This document shows, in pieces, positions 21,235 through 33,218 of a DNA stretch of 64,000 nucleotides. The translations under genes and the position numbers were made by a program. A model generated the notes under the pieces. That model had not been told where the DNA came from. It made no database searches and saw only the letters and a list, made by a program, of their open reading frames with translations. The stretch covers positions 2,604,001 through 2,668,000 of the forward strand of contig NZ_CP072425.1 in the NCBI RefSeq assembly GCF_017742995.1. The letters run 5' to 3'. The first letter of the stretch is position 1; each line of letters starts with the position of its first letter. This stretch comes from Pseudoalteromonas viridis. GTDB lineage: Bacteria; Pseudomonadota; Gammaproteobacteria; Enterobacterales; Alteromonadaceae.

Positions 21235-21262
21235 AAAATGGCGCAAAAAAGCGCCATTTTTT
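21235..21262 (+). terminator. Terminator after the cnoX-like gene
   Basis: AAATGGCGC and GCGCCATTT flank a six-A loop and run into six T residues. It is nearly symmetrical, so it could work in both directions. It isolates the upstream gene from the rRNA promoter region. Confidence 0.9.
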
Positions 21263-21418
21263 CTTGCGTCTCTTCTCAAATGTACAATACTTAGATCCCC
21301 TAGCAGTTAAATTGTGTCAGATAGGTGAATATTTGATGACAAAACAGGTGGTTTTGTCGTGTTTTGTATGTAAAGTGGACGAAGGGCGAGTTTTTCTCAC
21401 TTTTCTTCAAAAAAGGGG

Positions 21419-21446
21419 TTGCGCTGAGTTTCGATTTCCCTATAAT
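21419..21446 (+). promoter_or_regulatory. rRNA operon promoter P1
   Basis: TTGCGC (21419-21424) and TATAAT (21441-21446) are 16 bases apart. The -10 box is followed by a GCGC discriminator and CGACACGG, almost the same as E. coli rrn P1 promoters. An A/T-rich UP-like stretch lies upstream (about 21391-21415). A GC-rich discriminator implies stringent (ppGpp/DksA) control. Confidence 0.88.
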
Positions 21447-21557
21447 GCGCATCCACCGACACGGGGCGCTCGCTACGAAGTAGAACGCTGAAAAGCAACG
21501 AGCCAAGTGAAGGGAAAGCCAAACGGAAATCTTAATTAATAAAATTAAATTTTCTAG

Positions 21558-21585
21558 TTGACTTTAAAAGTGAAGCGGTTAATAT
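21558..21585 (+). promoter_or_regulatory. rRNA operon promoter P2
   Basis: TTGACT (21558-21563) and TAATAT (21580-21585) are separated by 16 bases and followed by GGCGCTCC. The position about 140 bases after P1 matches the tandem P1-P2 arrangement of enterobacterial rrn operons. Confidence 0.7.
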
Positions 21586-21629
21586 GGCGCTCCACTTCGC
21601 AGCAGGGGCTGCGGTAACTAGCCAAGGTT

Positions 21630-21665
21630 GGTTACACCGGGTAACCGGATTATGTTCTTTAAAAA
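21630..21665 (+). promoter_or_regulatory. rrn leader boxB-boxA antitermination site
   Basis: A hairpin GGTTAC-ACCGG-GTAACC (21630-21646) is followed by a boxA-like GTTCTTTAAAAAT (21654-21665). The same pairing occurs in the 16S-23S spacer. These are the expected NusB/S10-NusA antitermination signals of rRNA transcripts. Confidence 0.72.
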
Positions 21666-21669
21666 TATG

Positions 21670-21691
21670 AAGCAATCATCTGTGTGGGCAC
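21670..21691 (+). other. 5' arm of the 16S precursor processing stalk
   Basis: A segment beginning AAGCAATCATCTG is the near-perfect reverse complement of 23428-23452 in the spacer after 16S. In the transcript the two would form the long duplex that RNase III cuts to release pre-16S rRNA. Confidence 0.8.
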
Positions 21692-21869
21692 TCGTACAGA
21701 TTGAGTTCTAACAGCAGATTCTACTTCGCTAGATGATGCACAAAAATTTAGAGTCTCAACTGAACTGAGTGACTATAACAGTCAATTCGATTTCTCTTTA
21801 TTTATAGAGAGTAATCAAAATCAGAATTCATTGAGCATGGTTTGAAGTTTACTTCAAACAAAAAACTTT

Positions 21870-23402
<1,533 letters not shown>

Positions 23403-23671
23403 TCGACTTAGAACTGATTTGTTCGAAGTGTCCACACAGATGATTGTTGCTTGGTAAGCTTGCTTACTGAGTGATATTGCTCTTTAAAAATTTGGAAAGC
23501 TGATATTAAATTCTCGGAATGACAATGAAAATTGTTGTTCTATAGAGTTTTCGAAAGAAAAATGCCGATAAATTCGCAAGAATTTATTAGCGTCTACTTT
23601 AGTATTACTTAACTTCTGGCGAAGTTAAAACTGTCTTTAGCAGTACAATTCAAAACTATTTTGGGTTGTAT
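23403..23671 (+). other. 16S-23S spacer without tRNA genes
   Basis: This 269-base spacer holds the 3' arm of the 16S stalk (23428-23452), a boxB-like hairpin GTAAGC-TT-GCTTAC (23454-23467) and boxA TGCTCTTTAAA (23478-23488). The 5' arm of the 23S stalk lies near 23651-23671. I see no tRNA-Ile, tRNA-Ala or tRNA-Glu cloverleaf and no CCA end. Confidence 0.85.
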
Positions 23672-26549
<2,878 letters not shown>

Positions 26550-26734
26550 ATACAACGCCAAAGTGGTTTTGTTTGTTAGAAGTTAAGAAATAAAGTAGAC
26601 GAAGAATTTAATACGCTTTTCCAGATTTTAAGTAAGGTGACACCCTCTGCAGTAGTGCGGAAATCAGTTCACCTTGCGCAAATGAAATGCTCGCAAACAG
26701 CGCGATGTCATTAACCATTTGCACGAAAAGAATT

Positions 26735-26852
26735 TGCTTGGTAACCATAGCGTTTTGGAACCACCTGACTCCATGCCGAACTCAGTAGTGAAACGAAATA
26801 GCGCCGATGATAGTGTGGGGTTTCCCATGTGAAAGTAGGACATTGCCAAGCT
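26735..26852 (+). rRNA. rrf: 5S ribosomal RNA, first copy
   Basis: The copy is about 118 bases and contains the core CCACCTGACTCCATGCCGAA and the GTGTGGGG loop. Its terminal stem is TGCTTGG paired with CCAAGCT. It lies 185 bases after 23S. That gap has no gene but holds a few small inverted repeats, such as GCAAATG (26679) with CATTTGC (26716). Confidence 0.94.
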
Positions 26853-26892
26853 CCTAATTTTTATAAAAACTAAAACAAAAGTTGAAAAGATT

Positions 26893-27010
26893 TTCCTGGT
26901 GAAAATAGCGTTTTGGAACCACCTGACTCCATGCCGAACTCAGTAGTGAAACGAAACAGCGCCGATGATAGTGTGGGGTTTCCCATGTGAAAGTAGGACA
27001 TCGCCAGGGC
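26893..27010 (+). rRNA. rrf: 5S ribosomal RNA, second copy
   Basis: This tandem 5S gene lies 40 bases after the first. The core is identical except for single differences. The terminal stem is a different, self-consistent pair (CCTGG with CCAGG), so the copies differ by compensatory changes and both should fold. The operon is therefore 16S-23S-5S-5S. Confidence 0.93.
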
Positions 27011-27079
27011 CTTATAAGTAGGTCGATGAAAGACATTCATCCATGAATATCATCGACATTAGTACTTCCATGTACGTCA

Positions 27080-27109
27080 AACCCGTTGCAGAAATGCAAC
27101 GGGTTTTTT
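27080..27109 (+). terminator. rRNA operon terminator
   Basis: A perfect 11-bp stem (AACCCGTTGCA / TGCAACGGGTT) with a GAAA tetraloop is followed by a T tract. The next 180 bases, up to the insertion element, show no gene; a short ATTCATCCATGAA repeat occurs at about 27038 and 27154. Confidence 0.93.
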
Positions 27110-27307
27110 GCTATGTTCGATTAGAAAAAGTTGTAGACAGAGCGGTGTTGTCTATTCATCCATGAAGCTGGGTCCCATCGCGCATCCATGCGCTCACCTC
27201 TTCGAACTGCGAAGCGTTGCTTCGGTTTCTCATCGCCCTTGCGCAAAGTAAATGCACTCGCGTTGCTCGCTGTCATTGTACTTTACACTTAATACCATTT
27301 TGAATAA

Positions 27308-27823
27308 TTAACTGGTCAGATTTATCCAGTCCCGAAAGCATAATGATTTCACCCTGTCAGCACATGAGATAAACGCATTCCATGCTTCACTGACCTGATC
27401 CAGAATGTCATCGTAGTTGGCAAAGGTTCTGTTTGATAGCTTATGTTGTCTAAGCCAGCTCCACACTTGTTCTATGGGGTTTAGCTCTGGGGAATAAGGT
27501 GGCAGCCTGATGATCACTACATTCTCCAAGCCTTTTGCCAAACCATCTTTAAAGTGCCAGGCTGCGCGATCCATGATGACCACAGCCATTCTTCCTGGTT
27601 GAGTCCTTTGTGATATTTGCTCCAGGTGAGAATAAATGACTTCTTTATTCACTAAAGGTGAGATGAGTGCTTCTGTTTCACCAGTCGTCGGACACACTGC
27701 ACCAAATAGATAGGCATATTCAAATTGTTGCTGTTTTACGACTCTTGGGCGTGAGCCTTTTTCAGCCCACACTTTTGTTGTTGAAGTTTGCTGACCAAAT
27801 CGTGCTTCATCCTGAAACCACAC
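27308..27823 (-). CDS. IS630 transposase, catalytic C-terminal part
   Basis: This 171-residue frame carries the DDE catalytic core. The first Asp is in WFQDEARFG, the second in VVIMDRAAWH, and the Glu is in PPYSPELNPIEQVW. It has no proper start of its own and continues the upstream frame after a one-base shift near 27849-27855. If a single C is ignored, the two frames join as ...SHPG-HLLPERIDVWFQDEA. It is either produced by +1 frameshifting or inactive through a base insertion. Confidence 0.88.
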   Translation of the reverse strand: MWFQDEARFGQQTSTTKVWAEKGSRPRVVKQQQFEYAYLFGAVCPTTGETEALISPLVNKEVIYSHLEQISQRTQPGRMAVVIMDRAAWHFKDGLAKGLENVVIIRLPPYSPELNPIEQVWSWLRQHKLSNRTFANYDDILDQVSEAWNAFISCADRVKSLCFRDWINLTS

Positions 27824-27824
27824 A

Positions 27825-28262
27825 TCAATGCGTTCTGGAAGAAGGTGTCCCGGGGTGTGAAGGATCGTTAAAAGCTTTCTGGCGAGCTTGATCCCCTTTA
27901 GGGTGGATTGACCGACTGCTGATCCATGAGAAATTTTGTCTTTTCAACAGTCTGTGAACAGCCGATAACTCGTATTCTATGTGAAAAGACTCAGAGATAT
28001 ACTGCTGAATATCTTCTAGTGTTAGCCGACCACCTTCCATGCGGCCTATAGAGTCAAGTACATATGCTTTAAGCTGCTTCAGCTGTGCATCATCCAGTTT
28101 GCAAGGGCGGCCCGAGCGAGGCAGTTCTTCCAGGCCTTCTAATCCATAGTCGAGATAGTCTTTCACCCATTTGTTCACGCTTGTGCGACTGACCTTCAAG
28201 TATTCAGCAATCTGATAACGAGGTTTACCTTCAAAGAAATGAGCCAGCGCAAGCATGCGCAC
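27825..28262 (-). CDS. IS630 transposase, DNA-binding N-terminal part
   Basis: The 145-residue product has helix-turn-helix domains (YQIAEYLKVSRTSVNKWVKDY and a second winged-helix segment with HRLLKRQNF) that bind the terminal repeats. The start is a GTG at 28262; no ATG lies further upstream before an in-frame stop. The last residues (after SHPG) read into the wrong frame and stop, because the sequence CCCCGGG on the minus strand appears to hold one base too many for a continuous transposase. Confidence 0.85.
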   Translation of the reverse strand: MRMLALAHFFEGKPRYQIAEYLKVSRTSVNKWVKDYLDYGLEGLEELPRSGRPCKLDDAQLKQLKAYVLDSIGRMEGGRLTLEDIQQYISESFHIEYELSAVHRLLKRQNFSWISSRSIHPKGDQARQKAFNDPSHPGTPSSRTH

Positions 28263-28386
28263 TTTCTTTCTGGGATCCTTAGTCTGTTTGGAGAGCTTAA
28301 CAAAATCAGAGGGTTGTTAAATCATTATCACATCGATGGATATTAGATTTTGATATTAGATTATAAATTTAATCAATTTGGTATTA

Positions 28387-28601
28387 TATACCGAGATATT
28401 ACATGCCTCAGAAAAGTAGACGATGCCAATCCAAAACAGGAATGTTGCACTATTTCAGTTAGTCATCCACTTCCAAGGGCGTTTTGATAACGCCCTGGAT
28501 CTGAGATTTAAATTAGCTGAGACAGAATGTTGAGCGGCTTCTGTAACGAGTTTGTTTGGTCATAGCACCAAAGAGTTTCATTAATAACCACCCTCATTCA
28601 G
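28387..28601. other. Gap between the insertion element and the repeat-protein gene
   Basis: No gene is visible here. It holds a perfect 8-bp hairpin AGGGCGTT-TTGAT-AACGCCCT (28476-28496) without an adjacent T run on either strand. It may end the minus-strand transcript of the repeat-protein operon. Confidence 0.45.
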
Positions 28602-29309
28602 TTAATAATTGTTTATTGATGTACAATATTTCATCTCATATGCATCAAACCCTTTATAGTAAGCGCGGATAGAGGTGCCTTCCGAGGTATATCCGTAAAA
28701 TTCATATTTCCCGGTATTATGTTTGAATAGTTTCATCTTTGTTGGTTTCTGGCCATAAATATGGACCAATTTAAGTTTAAGCCAATCATATTCTTCACCA
28801 GTGACTTTGTTTCTTTTATAACTTCCTTTCATAAGGTAGTTGTGATCCTGGAAAATTGAGTCCTCAGGATTTGGTGCGCCAACAATGAACCCTTTAATTG
28901 TCTGAACACATATGGCATACCTTTGTTCATAAGGCTCGGAAACATCGCTTGGGTCCGTTTTTTCTTCTACAAATAGCACACCATTGTGTTGATAGAAACC
29001 AGATACCCTTCTAGGGTTTTCCTCATTTTTCGGGAAAGGTACAAAATCATCAGGCCGTTTACCAGCACCAAGCGAATCACCAGCACCGAATGAATCACCA
29101 GCGCCAAACGAGTCACCAGCGCCAAACGAGTCACCAGCGCCAAACGAGTCACCCGCAGCAAATAATGTATCCGAATCGAATTCAGAATAGGAATTGCCAG
29201 ATTGGGATGTACTGTCTGAAGTCAGCATATTGACAGTTTGAGCTAGGGAGTGAGAAACATGCACTGTCCCTAGGGCTAAAGGTAATACTGTTAACAGATT
29301 AAATTTCAT
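28602..29309 (-). CDS. Secreted hexapeptide-repeat protein, short paralogue
   Basis: I do not recognise a family. The 235-residue product has a clear signal peptide (MKFNLLTVLPLALG...SLA-Q, cleavage near residue 24). A short Ser/Asp-rich stretch and five GDSFGA-type hexapeptides (about 53-83) follow, then a 140-residue C-terminal domain rich in Tyr, Lys and aromatic residues (KYEFYGYTSEGTSIRAYYKG) ending with a single Cys-containing tail. The first 50 residues are identical to the paralogue at 29687-30463, while the C-terminal domains have diverged clearly. An AAGGAAA ribosome site precedes the ATG, 15 bases after a maf fragment. Confidence 0.8.
   Translation of the reverse strand: MKFNLLTVLPLALGTVHVSHSLAQTVNMLTSDSTSQSGNSYSEFDSDTLFAAGDSFGAGDSFGAGDSFGAGDSFGAGDSLGAGKRPDDFVPFPKNEENPRRVSGFYQHNGVLFVEEKTDPSDVSEPYEQRYAICVQTIKGFIVGAPNPEDSIFQDHNYLMKGSYKRNKVTGEEYDWLKLKLVHIYGQKPTKMKLFKHNTGKYEFYGYTSEGTSIRAYYKGFDAYEMKYCTSINNY
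29059..29148 (-). repeat. 18-bp tandem repeat, five units
   Basis: Five 18-bp units (plus-strand form TCACCAGCGCCAAACGAG with variants) encode GDSFGA four times and GDSLGA once. The unit length keeps the reading frame whatever the copy number. Confidence 0.92.
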
Positions 29310-29324
29310 TGACTTTCCTTGTAA

Positions 29325-29639
29325 TTATTGAGTGTTGTTAAGTCTTTCGAGCATTAAATCAAAATGCGTTTCAAGACATTGTTTCAAATGAGAGCAGTAA
29401 GTATCTTGGTTGTTTTTTGGTAAGTGATTGATATTTATAGAAGTTAAAGGCGCTATGTACTTTAGCGTGCCACTGAGTATATAGAAGCTGTACCTGTACT
29501 CTTTTTTGCGAACGAGTTGTTCTAATTCAATTGTTATAGAGCGCAAGACCTGAGGTGTACAGCTCCTATTTCTGATTTTCTGTTTTAGTTTAAATACAAT
29601 ATTGCTTGCCTGGCTCAGCGAATCTAGACTGACCGCCAC
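29325..29639 (-). pseudogene. Duplicated 3' fragment of the maf gene
   Basis: The 104-residue frame, starting with GTG, is a near copy of the last about 98 residues of the Maf protein at 30479-32314, from LSQASNIVFKLKQKIRN to the end LERLNNTQ. It lacks the whole catalytic part. The first six residues (AVSLDS) come from the junction. It is followed by the same 15-base gap and repeat-protein gene as the intact maf. This is a footprint of a tandem duplication and probably not functional, although it is still an open frame. Confidence 0.85.
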
Positions 29640-29686
29640 CTATTGAAAAATTGGTAACTGTCAGGTCTAGTATGAGCTAGTACAGA

Positions 29687-30463
29687 TTAGTAACCTAAAG
29701 AACCGTGGCAGTACATTGCTTCATATACATCCTCACCTTTATAGTAAGCGCGTAACGTAGCGCCCTCTGAGTTGTAGCCATAAAACTCATACTTTCCGAA
29801 GTAATGCTTATATAGCGAAATTTTAGTTGGCTTACTACCGTCAGCGTGAACCAATTTTAGATTGATCCAGCCATATTTTTCCCCTGAGCGTTTGTCTTTC
29901 GTATAGCTTCCTTTCATAATGTATTTGTGCATCTGGAAAATTTCGTCTTCGCTTGACGATGCACCAATAATAAACCTTTTATTTGATTTAATGCACATAG
30001 CGTAAGTTTGTTCATAGTGTGCGCCAGGTACACCAGCTCCGGCTTTCTGCTCAATAAATAGCACGCCATTGTGTTGAAAAACTCCAGGGTTGTACGGACG
30101 TTCTTCAGTTGTCGGGAAAGGTACAAAATCATCAGGCCGTTCACCAGCACCAAGCGAATCACCAGCACCGAATGAATCACCAGCACCGAATGAATCACCA
30201 GCACCGAATGAATCACCAGCACCGAATGAATCACCAGCACCGAATGAATCACCAGCGCCAAACGAGTCACCAGCGCCAAACGAGTCACCAGCACCAAACG
30301 AGTCACCCGCAGCAAATAATGTATCCGAATCGAATTCAGAATAGGAATTGCCAGATTGGGATGTACTGTCTGAAGTCAGCATATTGACAGTTTGAGCTAG
30401 GGAGTGAGAAACATGCACTGTCCCTAGGGCTAAAGGTAATACTGTTAACAGATTAAATTTCAT
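29687..30463 (-). CDS. Secreted hexapeptide-repeat protein, long paralogue
   Basis: The 258-residue product is a paralogue of the gene at 28602-29309, with the same signal peptide and N-terminal 50 residues. It has nine hexapeptides (eight GDSFGA, one GDSLGA). The C-terminal domain has the same fold pattern but many substitutions (for example FGKYEFYGYNSEGATLRAYYKG). It starts 15 bases after the stop of the intact maf gene with an AAGGAAA ribosome site, so it is very probably in one operon with maf. It is exported; a role in the envelope, flagellum or medium is unknown. The GDS strings should not be read as a GDSL-hydrolase motif. Confidence 0.82.
   Translation of the reverse strand: MKFNLLTVLPLALGTVHVSHSLAQTVNMLTSDSTSQSGNSYSEFDSDTLFAAGDSFGAGDSFGAGDSFGAGDSFGAGDSFGAGDSFGAGDSFGAGDSFGAGDSLGAGERPDDFVPFPTTEERPYNPGVFQHNGVLFIEQKAGAGVPGAHYEQTYAMCIKSNKRFIIGASSSEDEIFQMHKYIMKGSYTKDKRSGEKYGWINLKLVHADGSKPTKISLYKHYFGKYEFYGYNSEGATLRAYYKGEDVYEAMYCHGSLGY
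30141..30302 (-). repeat. 18-bp tandem repeat, nine units
   Basis: There are nine 18-bp units. Five consecutive ones are identical (TCACCAGCACCGAATGAA on the plus strand); the others differ at third-codon positions. The identical run points to recent expansion. Open frames on the plus strand here (PAPNES-type peptides) are artefacts of the repeat. Confidence 0.93.
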
Positions 30464-30478
30464 TGATTTTCCTTGTAA

Positions 30479-32314
30479 TTATTGAGTGTTGTTAAGTCTT
30501 TCGAGCATTAAATCAAAATGCGTTTCAAGACATTGTTTCAAATGAGAGCAGTAAGCATCTTGATTGTTTTTTGGTAAGTGATTGATATGGCTAGAAATTG
30601 CAGTTGCTATGTACTTCAACGTGCCACTAAGTATATAGAAGCTGTGCCTGTACTCTTTTTTGCGAACGAGTTGTTCTAATTCAATTGTTATAGAGCGCAA
30701 GATCTGAGTTGCACAGCTGCTATTTCTAATTTTCTGTTTTAGTTTAAATACAATATTGCTTGCCTGGCTTAGCGTCTCCCCTTCAGCAACAGGTTGAGGT
30801 CTATGCGTCTGAGCATATTGCGAGATAGCTTTTTGGAGTATTGATTTGTCTATAGCGGTTGTGCTTATTTTGTTCAATCTTTGTGTAATAGTGCCATCTA
30901 TATAAGCTCCATCACTACAGTTGATGACCTTAACTTTGGGCATATTTTTAACAAGCCTTTGCTGAGCCAATCTAGATTCGTTATATATGCGATCAGTATA
31001 AACAGACTGCCTGAAGTTACCTTTGACCTCAATTTCTGCACTGTAGTTACTGCCTGAAAGCGTGCTAGATTTGTCAAAATATGCTGAGTTTTTACTGTGG
31101 TGATATTTGGGATCTATATATCCGTAATCACAACCAATAAGTATGACGTTTTTGAACCCTAATCTGGTGAGCGACGCCAGAGCCATATTTGTAACAGTTG
31201 GATTACAGTTGTAGAGTGGTATCACCTTCTTATTTTTCTGGGAATACAAATGGCTGCCCAAATCATTTGCTTTAGAGAACACAATTCTGTTGCTGAACAG
31301 GCCCAAGTATTTAGGGTAAACAGTATTTAATGCAATTAAAGTGACATCTTGCATTCTTGTATCCCGAACCTGCTCCTCTTTGATATAAAAGGTGCTTGGA
31401 AATCGCTCCATTTCAATATGAAAATCTGGAGTGATATTGTTGTTTAGCAATGGATTGAGGGATGTTCCACAAGATGCGATAAGAAAGTGTTGCTGATGTT
31501 TTTGCAAATACTCTAGGTCGTTATCTAAAGACGGGCCGTTGCCCGCAATAACAAGAGGTAGATCAGCAAATTCAGACAGGGATTCTAAATGGCTGTCAAT
31601 CTGATGGTGTTTGCTATTTTCCAGAGTATGAGAGAAGCCGACTAGCTCGTCTTCCAAAAAGCCCCACAAGCTGGCTAATCTGTTTCGCCAAATTTTGAAT
31701 TGGCTGAATATTTCATCAAAGAGTGGGTTTGAATAGTGACGATACAAACTGATATCGGCAACTAAGTGAGCCCCGTGTCGTTCTATTAGCTTTATTAACG
31801 CTTGCTCAAACGAAATATAGCTATCAGAGTGGAGTAAACTGAAACTGCCCCCACGCTCCTTGCATAGGGTCTCCAGACGTTTAAAGTCTATATGGCTGGC
31901 GGCCATCGCTTGCATCTCTTCGGAAGGCTCCAGAATAATGATATCACTGTAATTAATTGCCTCACATAGTAGTTCAACATGATAGCCAGCTGCTAATCCC
32001 AGCACTACCAGAGTTCCCCTTTGTGGTACGGAGTTGGGTTTATGGCCAAGCTCGGCCGCTACTCGATTCATCTGATTGATCATCAATTGATGCGTGTAGT
32101 CGTACAGGTTGTTTGATTTATAATGAATACTTAAATGCTGGGGCTGTTCTAAAAATAATTTCACTTGTTGCTCACAACAAGCTTTGGGGTTGTTTCCGTA
32201 GAAGTTCAAAGTCTCACTTGCGATATCCGGAAAGCATTTGTCAGTCATTCTTTTGGCAGTATCGTGGAAATTATGTGCGCTGAAATATTCTAAATTTTTT
32301 TTGTATAGGTCCAT
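30479..32314 (-). CDS. Motility accessory factor (Maf) glycosyltransferase family protein
   Basis: Maf proteins are thought to transfer nonulosonic acids (pseudaminic, legionaminic type) to serine or threonine of flagellin in the cytoplasm. The 611-residue product has the DUF115/MptE-like core with the hallmark LPLVIAGNGPSLDNDLEYL near residue 256. HSKNSAYFD and GCDYGYIDPKYHH follow, which form the sugar-nucleotide site in the family. The N-terminal Rossmann-like part carries LVVLGLAAGYHVELL. It is transcribed away from flgB and followed by a co-transcribed secreted repeat protein. A second Maf (50141-52234) occurs in this window. Confidence 0.9.
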   Translation of the reverse strand: MDLYKKNLEYFSAHNFHDTAKRMTDKCFPDIASETLNFYGNNPKACCEQQVKLFLEQPQHLSIHYKSNNLYDYTHQLMINQMNRVAAELGHKPNSVPQRGTLVVLGLAAGYHVELLCEAINYSDIIILEPSEEMQAMAASHIDFKRLETLCKERGGSFSLLHSDSYISFEQALIKLIERHGAHLVADISLYRHYSNPLFDEIFSQFKIWRNRLASLWGFLEDELVGFSHTLENSKHHQIDSHLESLSEFADLPLVIAGNGPSLDNDLEYLQKHQQHFLIASCGTSLNPLLNNNITPDFHIEMERFPSTFYIKEEQVRDTRMQDVTLIALNTVYPKYLGLFSNRIVFSKANDLGSHLYSQKNKKVIPLYNCNPTVTNMALASLTRLGFKNVILIGCDYGYIDPKYHHSKNSAYFDKSSTLSGSNYSAEIEVKGNFRQSVYTDRIYNESRLAQQRLVKNMPKVKVINCSDGAYIDGTITQRLNKISTTAIDKSILQKAISQYAQTHRPQPVAEGETLSQASNIVFKLKQKIRNSSCATQILRSITIELEQLVRKKEYRHSFYILSGTLKYIATAISSHINHLPKNNQDAYCSHLKQCLETHFDLMLERLNNTQ

Positions 32315-32753
32315 CTTTCACTTAATTTTCATAATTTTACATTGCATATTTTTTCATAATTGTAATTCTCCGTCAATTTCTACCTAGGGTTATTGAGCGA
32401 CTGTTCAAGGTTCACACCTGATGATGGACAGAATCGGGCGGGTCCTGTTCTGCAGCAGAAGAGCACGAGCATCAGCCTCTTGGTGAATGTAGCACGAGTC
32501 AGCTGTCAGTCTCTTTATTCTTGCCTTAATTAATAAGATAAAGGCAACAGTATAGTTAAGCTTGGTTTTTTATTTTGTGCCATAAACACAGGAATCGGCA
32601 GTTGCGTTGTGTGCAATGATTTTTCTTTATTATAGGTGGCAAGTAGTTTCCCTATAATTTGGTCATAATGAATGCACTAGAGCCAATTCTAGGGCAGTCT
32701 TTTTCAGGGCAAGGGAAGCGCAGTTCTTAAAATTTACTAGGTTGAATCTATAG
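32315..32753. other. Divergent intergenic region maf / flgB
   Basis: There is no gene in these 439 bases. The right end holds the sigma-54 promoter of flgB. A sigma-70-like TATAAT occurs near 32653. I see no clear sigma-54 or sigma-28 site facing left towards maf. The usual upstream flagellar genes (flgA, flgM, flgN, cheV, cheR) are not here. Confidence 0.6.
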
Positions 32754-32769
32754 TGGCCCCTTTTTTGCA
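32754..32769 (+). promoter_or_regulatory. Sigma-54 promoter of the flgBCDE operon
   Basis: TGGCCCC-N4-TTGCA has GG and GC elements exactly 12 bases apart (-24/-12 type). The start point would fall near 32780, which makes the ATG at 32779 unusable and supports flgB starting at 32806. Such promoters need an FlrA/FlrC- or FleQ/FleR-type activator. Confidence 0.82.
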
Positions 32770-32805
32770 TTATGCTCCATGGAGTCAATTTTTTGGAGTC
32801 GGACT

Positions 32806-33216
32806 ATGGCAATCAGTTTTGATAAAGCATTGGGCGTTCACCCCCATACCATGCTGATCCGGTCTCAGCGTGCTGAAATTCTGGCAAGTAATATTGCCAA
32901 TGCTGATACCCCTGGATATAAGGCAAAGGATATCGATTTCGGGCAGGCGTTTAAAGCGGCAAAGTCGGCACAGTTAAGCGGCAATAAGATGGTCAGAACC
33001 AACGAAAAACACCTCAGTGGTGGAACTCAATTGAACAATGGTGTTGAGCAATATCGTACGCCAAATCAAGCAGATACGGGTGATGGTAACTCAGTTGATA
33101 TACAAGTGGAACGAAACTTGTATGTACAAAATGCATTAGAGTACCAAGCTAGTTTGAGTTTTTTATCTGGTAAATTTAAGGGGCTTAAGAAAGCCCTGAG
33201 TGGTCAAGGTGGCTAA
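32806..33216 (+). CDS. flgB: Flagellar basal-body rod protein FlgB
   Basis: FlgB is a proximal rod subunit exported by the flagellar type III system. The 136-residue product (E. coli 138) has the rod signature SNIANADTPGYKAKDIDF near residue 28 and a C-terminal helix ending in GKFKGLKKALSGQGG. An in-frame ATG at 32779 would add nine residues but lies at the predicted transcription start; the ATG at 32806 has a GGAG ribosome site and the usual N-terminus. Confidence 0.96.
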   Translation: MAISFDKALGVHPHTMLIRSQRAEILASNIANADTPGYKAKDIDFGQAFKAAKSAQLSGNKMVRTNEKHLSGGTQLNNGVEQYRTPNQADTGDGNSVDIQVERNLYVQNALEYQASLSFLSGKFKGLKKALSGQGG

Positions 33217-33218
33217 TT

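Larger units (their letters stand above)
27292..28384 (-). mobile_element. IS630-family insertion sequence
   Basis: A 1.09-kb element carries one transposase split over two frames. The ends form imperfect inverted repeats: ATACCATTTTGAATAATTAA on the left and, read from the other strand, ATACCAAATTGATTAAAT on the right. Each end is flanked by TA (27290-27291 and 28385-28386), the target duplicated by the IS630/Tc1-mariner group. It sits between the rRNA terminator and the repeat-protein genes. Confidence 0.88.
28602..30774 (-). repeat. Tandem segmental duplication (maf 3' end plus repeat-protein gene)
   Basis: Two blocks of about 1.0-1.1 kb lie head to tail: 29687-30774 and 28602-29620. Each contains the last 300 bases of maf, a 15-base gap and one hexapeptide-repeat gene. 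Identity is very high around the maf tail and the 5' half of the repeat gene and falls in the 3' half. Confidence 0.85.

Noticed and set aside
23403..23671. tRNA in the 16S-23S spacer
   Set aside because: The hairpins present are boxB-like and too short; no anticodon arm, T-loop or CCA end could be found.
30141..30302. CRISPR-like array
   Set aside because: Units of 18 bp are directly adjacent without spacers and are translated in frame as GDSFGA.
30090..30387. Plus-strand open frames with PAPNES and HRMNHQ repeats
   Set aside because: They are shadows of the 18-bp repeat, which lacks stops in several frames; no ribosome site, and the minus-strand gene has a signal peptide and a paralogue.
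28602..30463. GDSL-hydrolase-like strings (GDSFGAGDSLGAG)
   Set aside because: They belong to a tandem hexapeptide array and are not followed by the other GDSL/SGNH blocks; the similarity is accidental.
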